From Cryptomeria japonica (Eukaryota > Streptophyta > Pinopsida > Cupressales > Cupressaceae), in contig NC_081410.1 in assembly GCF_030272615.1 (NCBI RefSeq), forward strand, positions 145,974,349-146,038,348: a stretch of 64,000 bases of DNA. Direction: 5' to 3'. The translations under genes were made by a program, and so were the position numbers. Shown one piece after another: positions 45,087 through 57,402 of the stretch. The notes under the pieces are model-generated. The model searched no databases. It saw only the letters and a program-made list of their open reading frames with translations, and was not told where the DNA came from. Every line of letters begins with the position of its first letter. Position 1 is the stretch's first letter.

Positions 45087-48000
45087 ATGAGTTTTACAAC
45101 AATAAGCCCTACTTACACTCTTCCCGTTAGACGAAGCCTTAGAATTAAGTCTTTCCAAGGTTTATTTACCGAGGAGATGGAACCTAATTTGAATGGCCTT
45201 TTTAACGAGGACACAGGTAATTCCTCTAATCCTCCTAATGATGAAGAAGCTCTCCATGAGGTTTCTATAGAACAACTTTCGAAATTGGATAACCAATTTG
45301 ATGATTTTCAGCAATGGATGTCTCAAGAATACCCCAATAGTCAAGCTCTTTCATTAATTGAGGGTCTAAAATGTATGGTTCAAAGTGATAAGAATGGAAT
45401 TGATATTTTGCGTGGTATTTCACACATCGTAGATTCGAATGTGATGCCTATGAAGAGTTGTGCCGAAACTTTAGGTTATATACAACCTCCTACTTACGTC
45501 AATCATTCTATTCCTTTAACAACTTCTATTGCTAGTATACCTACTTTTACATCAAACATAATGACTACTTCAATACAAGACATTCCACCTATGATCACCA
45601 GTCATGGGGGCAATCCTTCTTCTTCAATCAACCCTCTTCCTCCATTCAATCCGACTTCTTCATTCATTCCTTCAATGAGTGTTCCTATTACATTTCCACA
45701 GATGAACATGACGCAAGGGGGCAATTCATTTAACCATTCCATTCCTCCTTGTAGTGTTCTTCCTTCCCAATCATCTCCTATGACTAACCATCATAGTGTC
45801 CCGCCACCTTATTCTCAATCAATACCTTCTTTCAATAACATAATACCTCCATCACAATCTAACATGTCTAATACGAACTCTTCGACTGAAACGACCTTTA
45901 ACAATCTTGCACAAACTGTCTCTTCTTTACAGCAACAAATTGCTTCTATGAATCAATCTAAGTTTAGTGTGCCCACATTTGATGTTGCGAGCCCACTTTC
46001 TCTTGACATTGTTCGAGCTATCCCCCCTAAGCATGTTGAAATCCCGCAATTGGAGCTTTATAATGGTAAAGGAGATCCTCTAACACATGTTAAGACCTTT
46101 CAAACAATATGTACCGATTTTGCTCATGACCAAAGGTTGCTTGCAGAACTGTTTACTAGAACATTAAGAGATAAGGCCCTACAATGGTATTGCTCGTTGC
46201 CTTCCTATTCTATTACTTCTTTCCAACAACTTGCAAATGCTTTTATTCAACAATTTCAAAACAATATAGGTCCTAAAGTTACTTTGATTGATTTAATGCA
46301 TTGTAAACAAGGTGTTAAAGAGAAAGTGACTGATTTCATTGGTAGATATAAGCATTTGTGTGCTCAAATTTCTTTTCCAGTACCTGACAATGATATTCAA
46401 AGGATCTTTATTTCTAATTTACAAAAAGATATTAGAGAAAAACTTTTGTTTTCTGAGTTTACTTCTTTCCAACAGTTGTGAGCAACTCTTCACAATTATC
46501 AACTGACTGTGAGCCAAATGGAACAAGCAAATCCTATGGCTCCGAGTGATAAGGGTGATAGTAGTCAACAACCATTTGGGAAGTTTAAACCGAACAGAGA
46601 GTTCATTAAGTTTAATGAAAACATCACCAACAACAATGTGAATGTAGCATCAGGTGTGCCTCCTATTTCTAAGTTTTTCAAGAAAGAAAGAAAGTTTACT
46701 CCTTTGAAGGAAACATTGCATAGTATTATGAATAAGTTATTGGAACAAAATGTGCTTACTCTCCCTCCTATAAAGCAAATAGATCTTGCAAAGGTGAAGT
46801 CACCCTATTTTGATAACAAATCTTTTTGTCAATTTCATCGTCAACCTGGCCATGATACTGAAAAATGTTTTGCTTTAAAGGGTAAAATTCAAGATTTGAT
46901 TGATAATAATACTATCTCTGTTTCAGGTGTGAATGATAAAGGCAACACATCTGTAGCTCTTCCTAACCAAAATCTTAAGATTTTTACTGATCCATTACCT
47001 TCTCATACATCTAATGTGATTGAGACTAATGATTCCTCTTTCTCACCTGATGGTCTTGTGTCTATGACTCTGAATGTGATTAACTTTGTAGAGCAGCAGA
47101 AAATCCCTAAAGAGCCTTCCATCACATTTGATTCTAGTGAAACTATCAGGGCACCTGATGGTCCTTTATATATAGTTGCAAAAGTCAAGAATACACCTTG
47201 CCGTGGAGTGCTTATTGATCCTTCTTGCATGGTTAATGTCATTACTGAAGAATTTCTTTTTACTTTGCGATTGAATCAAGTGATCTATGACAAAACAAAT
47301 GTGGTTGTGAAACTATTTGATGCATTTTCTTCTCCTGCAATTGGTTCTATTACATTACCTATTGAGGTCCATAACAAATCTCTTGATGTGAACTTTGCTA
47401 TTATTCCATCATCCGAACAATTTCGTGTGAAGCTAGGCTATCCTTGGCTATCTTCCATTAACGCTATTGCTTCTCCTATTCACAAGTGTTTGAAATTTCC
47501 CCATAATGGTGAAGTTGTTACTGTCAATCATAGTCTCTTTAAACCAGCTGAAAGAACTTCTAGCGTTCCTATTGATTATTTTTGGCCTAAACAATTTCAA
47601 TCTCTTCCACCCCGAAGTGATCATCTTTTCAAATCTTATCAAAAGTGGAAAAAAGATATGATCCTATCTCTAAGTGAACCTAGAACACCCAAACTTGATA
47701 TTCCTATCATTCTTGAGAAGGAAGTTCTTCCTTTGAAAGATAAAACTAATGTCTTTCCTCAAGAAGATTCCCAACCCATCCCTATGGATGCGACTATGTC
47801 TATATCTAATAAACTTTCTAAAGGTAGACCTATACCTCCTCGTCATGATGGACTTGGTCTCCTTCCTAAACCAGATATCTCTCCTTTATATGGAGCAGTT
47901 CCTCCTCCTTCCTCTTATAGAGAGAAGAGACCTTCCTCTTCTCCTATTATCCAACCTAAGAGACCACAACCCAAACACCCAAGTGATAAGGATGAGAACA

Positions 48001-48476
48001 TTCCTCCTCCTCAATCTTCTCAACTTCCTACTAAGACTAGACGAAATCGTTCTGCACGTGAACACCGACGAAAGCGTCGTCTTAGAGCTTGTGCAGCTGC
48101 CTTTCAAACTTTGCAATCCCCAAAAACACCTTCAACTAGTATTATTCCATTTTCTCCTCAGCCGAAAATTGAGCCAAAATCTCCTAAACATAAGATGCAT
48201 GATGGTTTTGATCCTGTGCGAGTTAAAGATCCTATTTTTATAAATCTTGATGATATAGATGAAAATGTTATTCATGATGATAGTGAATATGAATATGTTG
48301 ATGTTGATAACCATTTATCTAACGAATTTTCTAAAGCACTTACCCTAGCTCCTGGACAAGAACAACGTGGCTTGGAACATGAACATAGCCCTTGTTTGGA
48401 TCTTGTGATAGCTCCATCTGCTGTGTTGGATGTTCCTCCTCTAGCGTGTTTCCTGCCTTCCCGAAATATTGATTAG
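45087..48476 (+). pseudogene. gag: GAG-protease-like polyprotein of Gypsy-type element
   Basis: A single 1,130-codon frame from ATG 45087, broken only by a TGA at 46479-46481. A pyrimidine tract plus TAG (45067-45083) just before the ATG looks like a splice acceptor. Residues ~1-300 are Ser/Pro/Asn-rich. A retrotransposon GAG domain lies at ~310-465 (YNGKGDPLTHVKTF, LQWYCSLP, YKHLCAQ). A knuckle-like CQFHRQPGHDTEKC (CX2HX4HX4C) lies at ~46828-46869. A retropepsin-like fold at ~47195-47460 has GVLIDPSCMVNVI, where DTGSS would be expected: the catalytic Asp is kept but the Gly is lost. LGYPWLSSI is also present. A basic patch (RRNRSAREHRRKRRLRA, ~48040-48090) could be a nuclear-localisation or RNA-binding signal. 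The frame stops at 48476 with no pol. Confidence 0.8.
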
Positions 48477-49257
48477 CAAGATCGGGGGGTGGATGATGTG
48501 CTAGACTAGTTTCATTAGCATAGCAGACTCTCTCCTCCTCTCTTTTGTTACTTCTTCTATGTGTTATTCCCATTCTTCTATTTGTTGTCCTTAGTGTTAT
48601 CTACTTGAGGACGATGCAAAGCATTGAGACCTCTTTTGGTCTCTCTCATGTTGACTCAAAAGACACATGTGTTCCCTTCTTCTAGGTGACCTTCCTTGAT
48701 TGGGGAATGAAGAACAATTATGCGTACATACATATGATATACATGAATTATCATACAGCATACTGACCCCAAGGAAAGCGAAGTCACCTCGTGCTTTGTG
48801 TTTTGTGTTTATTATCCTTGGGTTTATCTCACACTTGGGGGCTAAATCCTTGTGATAACGTGCTCCTTTCCCTTCTCATTTCTTATGTGTATTACTACCT
48901 TAAAGCAATCACCCCCGACGAGGCGTGTGCGATCGCTTTAACGTAGGGGGCATACACTCCGTCCATATCTCTTCGAGATTCCTAAAAAATTTCTTGGCAA
49001 ACTTAGCTTTGCCTTGAAAATTTTTTGGCACTTTTTCTTGCATGACTCATAGTGAGGGAACCTTACTACTGATAGTCATGGTTCTCCCTTGTGATCTTCC
49101 CTTTTACTTTTTCAATCGAAGTCGTAAGATCCTTAGTCCACTGGGGGCTTGGTGTATCTTGCCTCCTTGATGTGGTGAAAGTCTTTCAATATTGTTTCCT
49201 TGTACTTTACCGGAAGTATGGGCGTACACTTATACTCCCACTAAAGTGTGGGCTAAA
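48477..49257. other. 3' untranslated internal region of GAG-only element
   Basis: Non-coding; ends with AAAGTGTGGGCTAAA directly before the 3' LTR. Confidence 0.6.
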
Positions 49258-50447
49258 TGTAGCGTCCTAAAATTGCGACACTTGCAATTTCAACTGCATT
49301 TGGGTCTTCATGATGGCGGCGCAACGTTGAACCTGAATGGAGACCTCAAAACCTGTTTACGACACCAAAAACTGCATCTTTCTGCACCTTGGTCTGATCC
49401 TCCTTACACCCTGTTGTCCCGGGAGGTGGGACCATGGCGCCCAGCACCCTAGTCCCTGGCCCTATTTTGGGCCCGGTCTCTTGTTGGGCATCGAGTCTTC
49501 AAGTTTGCAATTCGGGAAATAATGTCCCTAGGTCAGCCTAAGGTCAGAAAAATCAATCTCCTAACCCTAATTGACAAGTATATAAACCACATTTTCTCTC
49601 CCAAAAAAGAGGAGGAGGACATATGTGTGCAAAAGGCGGAAGCGATATTCAAACATTCAAGCATTCAAGCATTCCTTCAAGCAATTGAGCATTCTAGGTC
49701 TCCATTCAAGGCTAGGTGTTGCATTCAAGACAAGGATTCAACCATTGAAGAGGAGATCACTTACAACATACAACATACAACATACAGCACCATTACACCT
49801 TCGCATGTAAGAATACAAACATTCTTACAACAAGGTATCAGTACTTGTTTACATTACAAACATTTACATTTACAGTATTCTCATTTCTTGGTTAATTCCA
49901 AAACTGGGGTTTGACCTGAAGGCAAACCCCTCATCCCTAACCCCCCAATCGTCCTCTCTTTTCTGTGTGTAGGTTGCAAGTACGCGGCTATAATTGAAGA
50001 TCTGGAATCCTTGTGCAGAGATGAACCGATCCCCCTTCATTTCACGGATTTTTCGGAGGACCGTGTGCACTCCGAGCGCCATCGTCCCGTCAAATTTCAC
50101 TCAAATTTGCAGGACAACATCGTCTCGACATTTTACTGCTAATTTCAGGTCCGCAGCTTCATCCCATGTTTCTATTTCTGTCTGCAAGCTAATCTTTCTT
50201 ACTTTTGCATACACTCCTAGTTCAATCTTTCTATCTACATTCTTTACAAAGGAGGGTATTCTTGTTGTCTCAACCCTTGAAACTCATTTAAAATCCAGTC
50301 TTGCATTGCGTGGGATTGGATCTTGTGGGTTTCAACCCCTCCTTTGAATGTAAAGTCTTTCCCAAGTGAAAACCGTCAACCCTAGTGACCTCCTTTCTCT
50401 CTCCTTGGAGTGGGGGGAACACCTAGGGTTCGATTTTCCGCTTTACA
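49258..50447 (+). repeat. 3' LTR of GAG-only Gypsy element
   Basis: 1,190 bp. Preceded by a weak polypurine tract (AAAGTGTGGGCTAAA, 49243-49257). TATATAAA at 49579-49586. Holds one unit of the palindromic minisatellite. Confidence 0.9.
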
Positions 50448-50474
50448 AGTTGATATTACAAAAGATGGTTAAAT

Positions 50475-50900
50475 GGATATTAGAGGAATAACAGTTCTAC
50501 ATTTTTAAAATATTTCTAAGTGTTTTCTGGACTATATTAGGCTGTTGTCATTTATTTATCTTTGTCATTTATTCAAAAAAAAATGCAGAAAGTATAATGG
50601 AAATATTATGAAGTAGAAAAGCAGCATTGTTAGTAAAATAAAAATAATTATTTAGTCCTAGTTATTTATTTATTCCAAATGCAAATAAGTTTAAATAGAC
50701 TTTAGAAGAATAACAGTTTTGCATTGTGCATATTGATAATGTTTTTGAAGTGTTTTATAGACTATTTTGATGCTGCTGTAAATTTTATTTACTTCTGTCA
50801 TTTACCAAAAAAAAATGCAGAAAATAAGAGTAGATAAAATAATATTTTCCTATAGTTAACTATTAGAAGTTTAAAATGAAAAGAAATGCAGTTAGTTAAA
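50475..50900. repeat. Degenerate tandem repeat in genomic flank, 2 units
   Basis: The unit (AGGAATAACAGTTCTAC ... AAAAAAAAATGCAGAAA, ~225 bp) occurs at ~50494 and ~50705 in diverged form. It forms the target region of the GAG-only element. Confidence 0.6.
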
Positions 50901-51103
50901 TCTGTTAGTTTTAGAAAGTCTGATGTTATGTGATTAAGAAAAATATATATATACAAATTCAGACTTAGTAGAGAAATCTAGAGATCCAGATAGATAAGGA
51001 ATGAAATAAAAGGGTTGACTCCTATTTTGTTATTGAAATAAAACAGTCTATTAAAACTGTTTGAAGTTCAGATTTTCCCATAGTAGGTTACACACACAGA
51101 TAG

Positions 51104-51118
<15 letters not shown>

Positions 51119-51164
<46 letters not shown>
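51119..51164. repeat. Microsatellite (TG)23
   Basis: Pure TG array, preceded by a short TA array (51104-51118). Confidence 0.95.
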
Positions 51165-51165
<1 letters not shown>

Positions 51166-51469
51166 AAGTATATATAAATGGAATGAGAACATTGCCTTTA
51201 CAAATAAAGAGAATAATAAAATAAACAATATAAGCATGTACATGTATTTATATATATTTATTTGCATAAATATATATATTTATAGATAACTAGCAAAATA
51301 TATATATATATATACCTTTCAAACTGGAAATGATATCCTAACGAAATATGTATTTTAACTTCCCGAATCTTAATATATATATATACATTTTCTATATATA
51401 TTAAATAATAATATAAAAATATATATAAAGAAGTGGTACATTGTGATACGACGGAGGCCGAGCCACTCT

Positions 51470-51750
51470 ATTTAAACACAGTGGACGACACGGAGGGTGC
51501 CGCCAATGTGGGTAAACACAGTGGTCGGCACGGGCCGCCACTGTGGTTACACATAGTGGATGGCACAGGCCGCCACTGTGGTTACACATAGTGGTCGACA
51601 TGGGGCCGCCACTATGGGTAACCACAGTGGACAGCTCACGGCCGCCACTGTGGGTGCCCACAGTGGATGACTCACGGCCACCACTGTGGGTGCCCACAGT
51701 GGGCGGCACCGGCCGCCAATGTGGGTATCCACAGTGGTGCCCATGGAGCC
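51470..51750. repeat. GC-rich palindromic minisatellite, ~48-bp unit
   Basis: Five to six units built from GCCGCCACTGTGG and CCACAGTGGNCGGC, alternating. Blocks such as CCACTGTGGGTGCCCACAGTGG (split across 51643-51665 and 51680-51702) are near-perfect palindromes. It is open in several frames on both strands, but the encoded His/Ser/Gly/Thr repeats are a by-product. Confidence 0.85.
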
Positions 51751-51759
51751 TCCCCGCCC

Positions 51760-52370
51760 TGCGAATTCGGTCCCCCTTCACCCTCCCTCCTTTGGCCGCC
51801 GCCACCTCCATCAAATCCCTGCACACACAAAACACACTCACAAAAAAAAAACCCTAGCAAAAAAGGAAAGAAAGAATTAAGTTTGATGAAAATATGCAAC
51901 CCTAACCCAATTTCAGGTTAGGGTTAGCATTTAAGTAATAGAAGTAAATTAGTTATGCAACCCTAGCCCATATTAGGGTTAGGGTTAGCCATTAAAAAAG
52001 AAATAAATTAATAACATTGTTTTTAAAATAGAGTAAATAGGGGTGACTCAACCCTAATTAGGATTCACGATTAAAGTATTAATCAAAATAAGAAGAGGGG
52101 GGAAATTCTTTTTAAAATTTGAAAAGAATCCCCCCCCCCACATTGAATTTTAGCTAAAAGTGAAATTAATTTTAAACTCCTAATTTTGGACTAGGGAGAA
52201 AATTAATTTTAATATAGACTTTTATCAAGGCATAATTAAATTGGGGGATTAATTTTATATAGATTTATTATCGCAATTATGGACATAATTTTATTAATCA
52301 AGGATTATTAACAAGGATATTTTATAGATAATTTTCATATTAAATTAAATCAAGGATAACTTTAAGAAAC
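51760..52370. other. Gene-free AT-rich stretch
   Basis: Contains AAACCCTAG and short GGTTAGGGTTAG words (51848-51990). Otherwise no feature. Confidence 0.5.
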
Positions 52371-52371
52371 G

Positions 52372-52392
52372 CCCCCCCCCCCCCCCCCCCCC
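52372..52392. repeat. Homopolymer run C21
   Basis: 21 consecutive C. A 10-base C run lies nearby at 52130-52139. Confidence 0.9.
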
Positions 52393-52429
52393 TCGGGCAA
52401 CTGTGTAAAATCCTGGCGAATCAGACATT

Positions 52430-52800
52430 ATTTTCGGGGGGAAATTTTCATATCGATGGCGAAATTATTTTTTTAAATGACGAAAAAATTATTTTGTATT
52501 GGCGATTTTTTTTCTAGGGTGCGAAAATGCCATAAATTTCTAGCGAATAATACCTTGTTCTATGGGGAAAATATTTATTGTGGGAGGCGAATAATTATTT
52601 TTAAAAGGAATAAATATATAATTGTATGAGTGAAAATTTTTACTCCGAAGGAAAAATTATTTAAATGTATTGGCGATTTTTATCCACCGCTTGAAAATTA
52701 TTTAAATGTATTGTTGATTTTTATCCACCACTTGAAATTTTTTTAATTTGTTTTGGCGAATATTTTGTTATTTATGATACAATATATAATTCATTGGCGA
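52430..52800. repeat. Degenerate GGCGA(A/T)TTATT repeat
   Basis: The words GGCGAAATTATT, GGCGATTTTT and GGCGAATA recur about ten times. One clear 45-bp tandem duplication is at 52672-52745 (TTGATTTTTATCCACC-type unit). Confidence 0.5.
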
Positions 52801-52939
52801 TTTCATAAATTCATTGCCATTAATAGACAAGGAAAATCACATCCCATCAGTACATTACATCACATAATACATTGAGTCCGGACTTTGCACAATGTATCAA
52901 TAAGCGCGGCCTCTTTGACACGTAAAGGGTGACACATAC

Positions 52940-53055
52940 CTAAAATCTATCAATGATTTTAAACCGTTCGATGATCGTATATTAATGGCTGAATTTTTAT
53001 TTCGGCCCAATTTTCTGAAGAGAACATAGCTCACCAGAAAGTGCCCGGAATGGAA
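52940..53055 (+). promoter_or_regulatory. Module upstream of ORF A resembling the 55.9-56.9 kb repeats
   Basis: Shares ATTTCGGCCC (around 53000) and TGCCCGGAAT (around 53043) in the same order with the tandem repeats between ORF B and frame C. Both copies follow a CGTTxGATGA-like word. It lies 400-500 bp before ORF A. Confidence 0.45.
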
Positions 53056-53458
53056 TTGGATTCAATAGACACATATCAAATGTCACGAATCACGATCGAT
53101 AATTTCGTTCATTTAATATATATCTTTTCACTTACGAAAATCCACTCTGTCCCCACGACTTCCAATGTGATACTTGCCAATTTGGTACTGGTTCATAACT
53201 ATTTCCAATTTCGCACACTCGTGCATTTATGGGAAAGATTTGCAGAGATACGAAAGATTTAAAAAAATTGATAGCAGTTAATACTGTTAAAGAAGTAATT
53301 ATTACAATCAAGAGCTTCAACAATTTATATATGATCTCTGCTTCTTTCATCTTCAATTAGCCTTTGCCATTTAGTAGATCAATCGTTAGAGCTCACGGTA
53401 TTTTAGGTTTATAGGCTCACTGCTTAGGTTGTTTAATTTGTTAATCTATTTTCTCAAG

Positions 53459-54034
53459 ATGGACACTCCCATCCGCTTGAGAAGCATTTCTGCAGAGGAC
53501 CAGAGGGCCTTTCTAGGCTCCGTTAGAGACCCAACCCTCCAATTAGTCTACAAGGAGGTTGGGTCATTCACCAATGAAGCTGTGCAGATGGTGTTGTGTA
53601 GAGAATTTCTGTGAAACGAAAATAGGTACTGTGTTAACACGGACCTTACATCCCGCTTCTTAGCATCTCTTCTGGACTTGGGAGGAGACAAGGTGGATAT
53701 GTTGATGCTGTTGAGGAAGGTTTTTAAGGAAGACTTCCTTAGAGATGACATTACTCTTGTCGTTCTTGCAGAAGTAGGGGTGGGGATCCCTTGGGCGAGT
53801 GATTTATCCAAGCTTCTCCTCCCTGACCAAACAATACCAGTGGCTAGGCAACCGTTTCTCCTAAACCTGAATGCGGAGTAGCTGGCACGTCACAGAAAAT
53901 GGGTGCGGATTGGCAAGGACTTCCTCCGGAAATGGTTCCTCCTGGATGACTTTCCAAACTACATGTGGCTTGACGAATTCTCTCAGCTTATGCTGTCTAA
54001 AGAATTCTACATGGAAGGAGGGCCAGATTCTTAG
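53459..54034 (+). pseudogene. ORF A: unidentified ~191-residue protein
   Basis: From ATG 53459 (AAGATGGAC context) one frame covers 192 codons to a TAG at 54032-54034, interrupted by a TGA at 53612 and a TAG at 53879. The composition is ordinary globular protein: MDTPIRLRSISAEDQRAF at the start, a Leu/Asp-rich middle, and a Trp/Phe-rich basic end (RKWVRIGKDFLRKWF). No motif is recognised. The TGA and TAG could both come from C-to-T changes (CGA, CAG). It is convergent with ORF B and about 620 bp from it. Confidence 0.5.
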
Positions 54035-54658
54035 GGAAAAATTGTAAACAATTCCACTACCTGTAGTTTTTTTTTCCTATGTCCTTGAACCCTAACAGGC
54101 TGAGTGCCAGAGGCTCACTCATTTTGGCTTTTAAGTTTTTGGGGGACTCAAGTCTCTGACGAAAAAATTGTAAATTTCAAAAGCATAAATAATTTAATGA
54201 TAATTTTTCAAATTCCAGTTTGTTTCACTTTGCCTCTTACATTCTTATGGATATAAAAATGCTTTCTATAATTCTATTTCATTTTTATTAATTAATTTCT
54301 TTCAAATGCTTTTTGTATATGAGCTACGTTATTTCAATTATTTGTTAAACAATGGAAATAAATTTAATACCGTGATCTTTTTATGTAATGCTATAAATAA
54401 ATAAAAATCAATTTGTTCCATTAATTATTTATACATTGATTATGGTTGATTATAATTTTATAAATATATACTATTACTAAATAGTCATTCAAAATACAAA
54501 ATTTCAAAAGTTGCAAGATACAAAAGTTTATCGGACAAGGTTTTTTCATTCAATTAATTGAAACGTTTCAAGATACAAAATTTGTCCACAGCTTATAGCA
54601 AGCAGACAAAAAAACTAGTTCATTGCCGATAGGCCGCTCACTCAGTCTCACTATCCCC

Positions 54659-55456
54659 CTAGTCCTCCCAATCCCTTCCCTCCTCAGAGGTTGATGCTTT
54701 GGCTTTCCCTTTTGTCGCTTCAGCTTTCATTTTTGGAATGTAGTTTAGGAACCTGAAGTCGGGGTCGCCCTCCAAGCTTGCCAGTAGTTGTATGGCCCTT
54801 CCTTCTTCAGCCCTATCTCTCAATGCCCTACCGACCTCCATCCTTGCCACCACATGCAAAGCATTCAGGACTTCATCCACCCTCGTTAATTTAACAAAGA
54901 GTTTCATCGCTTCCCACCCCACTTGGGCTCGTTCACGGCACTGGTATTTGATTTCATCCTCTGGGCCACGAATAAAAAGAAGCAATTCCTCCTGGTCGTC
55001 CCCTTCCATAATTCAAATGCCAACTCCCGGCACCACCCACTCCAAGATTGAATCCAGGTTAATCAAAAACTCCCCATCAATCAATTTGACCAATGTGAGT
55101 TTTACCTTTTCCACCTCCAGTTCGAATTCACAAGCCCACGCCATAATCAGAGAGTAAACCTCCATGTTAGTTCGATACCGGTGACTGATATGTGTCACCT
55201 CCTCCATAAGCATCAGTCGAGCTGCTGCCCACAACTTCTCCTCCTTAAACCTAAATAGTCCTTGCATTCCTTTATCAGATACTTTGCCCAAAAAGGGCAC
55301 CAACTTCTTGTCTATTCGAAGTGTGAAATTGGCCTCCATTGTCACTTGCAATTTCAAAATCACTTCCTGCAAAAAATGTCTTACAGAAGGTACGATTCTA
55401 CGAACTACAGATTTGTTCTGCAGCTGCTTCAAAGCAAAAAGTGGTACACAGATCAA
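54659..55456 (-). pseudogene. ORF B: unidentified ~265-residue helical protein
   Basis: The minus-strand frame 55456-54659 is open for 266 codons except for a TGA at 55013-55015. It is rich in Leu, Glu, Lys and Arg, probably all-alpha, with a charged Lys/Glu/Ser-rich tail (KAEATKGKAKASTSEEGRD). No ATG lies at the 5' edge. A TAA closes the frame about 30 bases upstream, so an intron or upstream exon is likely. One candidate first exon begins at ATG 55682 and ends near a GATG|GTAGG donor at ~55550, with one TAG inside. The family is not recognised. Confidence 0.5.
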
Positions 55457-55918
55457 AAGGTAAAAAAATCTGCCTCTATCTTAACTCTTATAGGTCGGGT
55501 AATGAATGTGCACAACAAGACATTAATGCCATGAGATCAGGAAAAAGATTTCCTACCATCCTCCCCTTCCTCCTTTCGTGCGGCTTGCCACAGACAACTC
55601 CTTGTGCAACAATTAATTGCCACCTTGGCATTTGTACTTTCCAAATTTGCTCGCCTTAACAGGTTGAGGACTGTAGTTGCACATTTTTTTAAATTAATAG
55701 ACTAAATTTATGTTGAAATTTTATATATATTTTTAAACTATTTTTGAAAATTATATATCGTAAACATATTTTCAAAGAATTTTGTTAAACTTTAAATTAA
55801 TATTTTAGATTTAATATTGAATGTTTTCTTTTTAATAATAAACTTTTACCTTTCAAATTGCATATCAAAATTTATATTTTTATTTAGTTATTTGTTTTAT
55901 TCTCATTTCTCAAACTAT

Positions 55919-56870
55919 TGCCCGGAATTGAACATTTTAAATTTAATTAAATAGAATTAAGTTTATAGTCTATAGACTATAAATCTCTCTTTTGGGTGGA
56001 ATTTTAAAATGAATAAATAGACTTTAAAAACAGACCCAAAATTTTGAAAAGTAACATGAGTATGGTGACGTGCCAGAAAAATGGCAGAAATCATGGGACC
56101 CACTTCATCTTAAACAGGTACCATCGATCGTTGGATGAACAAAGATCAACGGCTAGGGTGGATTTCGGCCCGAATGTGGGAAGTGAACACCTTTTTGAGA
56201 ACTTCGCCTGAAATTGGACATTTTAAATTTAATTAAATATAATTAAGTCTATAAATCTTTTTTTTGGGCGGAGGTTTAAAATGATTAAATAGACAAAATC
56301 AAACCCGAAAAGTGACACTAGTATGGTGACATGCCAGAAAAATGGCAAAAGTCGTGGGACCCAATACATCTTAAAATAGGTACCATCGACCGTCGGATGA
56401 ACAAAGTTCAATGGCTTAGGGTGGATTTCGGGGAGAATGTGGGAAGTGAATAGATTTCTGAGAACTTTGCCCGGAAAAGTGACACGAGTATGGTGACGTG
56501 CCTGAAAACTGGCAAAAGTGATGGGACCCATGATAACTAACAACAGGTACCATCGTCTGTTGGATGAGCAAAGATCAACGGCTTAGGGTGGATTTCGGCC
56601 CAAATGTGGGAAGTGAACACATTTGGGAGAACGTCACCCGGAATTGAAACGTTTTAAATTTAATTAAATATAAGTAAGTCTGTAAAGCACTTTTTCGGAC
56701 AAAAGTTTAAAATTATTAAACAGGCTTAAAAAACACACCCGTAAAGTCACAACAGGTACCTTGGTCCCTCGTCCATTGGATGAGCAAAGATCAACGGCTT
56801 AGGGTGGATTTCGACCTGAATGTGGGAAGTGAACACATTTGGGAGAACTTCTCCTGGAATTGAACGTATT
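55919..56870. repeat. Tandem repeat block between ORF B and frame C
   Basis: Four units of about 170-290 bp starting at ~55919, ~56206, ~56467 and ~56634, plus a partial fifth at ~56850. Each holds GCCCGGAATTGAACxTTTTAAATTTAATTAAAT, GTGACACGAGTATGGTGACGTGCC, a CGTTGGATGAACAAAGATCAACGGCT box and GGATTTCGGCCCGAATGTGGGAAGTGAAC (each quoted in part here). Unit 3 lacks the AT-rich start. It lies between divergent genes B and C and so may be promoter DNA. Confidence 0.8.
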
Positions 56871-56929
56871 ACATTTAATGTCCTCAAAAATTCAGAATTT
56901 ATACTGAAGTATTGAATGTTTTGTCCTTC

Positions 56930-57080
56930 GACATCGAATAGTTATTAATAATAATTAATAAAATTACAACATGCTTCTTAATGTCCTCGAAATTTATACT
57001 GAAGTAATGAATGTTTTGTCCTTTAGCATCGAATAGTTATTAATAGTAATTAATAAAATTACAACAAGATTCTTGATATT
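56930..57080. repeat. Tandem duplication ~75 bp, upstream of frame C
   Basis: GAATGTTTTGTCCTT followed by CATCGAATAGTTATTAATA and AATTAATAAAATTACAACA occurs at ~56916 and ~57008, with a partial third copy after 57070. Confidence 0.7.
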
Positions 57081-57402
57081 TTGCCCTTTAGGTTTTACTT
57101 TTCTACTTTTTAGAGTTTTCAAAATAAGAGACTCGTAAATCATAATCATCTTTCATTTCTTGGATAAACCTGTAAATCGAGGGAGATTCAGAAATAGCTA
57201 CTAGATTGAGGAATGCAAGTTGCAACAGAGACTGTCTACGCCAATCTAGTGAAATAGAAATTCCAATTTTCGGGTAAAATCTAGAACACCTACATCCCGC
57301 CTTTTTTGCTTTTGGTAATCTCGTGGTCCAATTTGAGGGTTAGCATTTTCAGGTTTTTATCTAGCTGCCTAGCATTATTTTGAATTATTAACAATAATAG
57401 TG

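Larger units (their letters stand above)
42742..50447 (+). mobile_element. Gypsy-type GAG-only LTR element with rearranged 5' end
   Basis: LTRs 42742-44023 and 49258-50447 run TGTAGCGTCC...CTTTACA and are flanked outside by AGTTG (42737-42741 and 50448-50452). One long frame (45087-48476) encodes a GAG and a protease-like segment without reverse transcriptase or integrase. The sequence after the 5' LTR (44024-44290) is not leader: it is an exact-looking copy of the right-hand genomic flank (50448-50714), and the PBS is absent. The leader resumes at 44291. Confidence 0.85.

Noticed and set aside
47749-48243. 164-codon plus-strand Leu-rich frame
   Set aside because: Shadow frame inside the GAG-protease polyprotein.
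51401-51921. Overlapping frames rich in Gly, His, Ser and Trp on both strands
   Set aside because: By-product of the GC-rich palindromic minisatellite.
51890-51990. Telomere-like TTAGGG words (GGTTAGGGTTAG)
   Set aside because: Only two to three units at each of two spots; plant telomeres are TTTAGGG, and AAACCCTA words are common in plant DNA.
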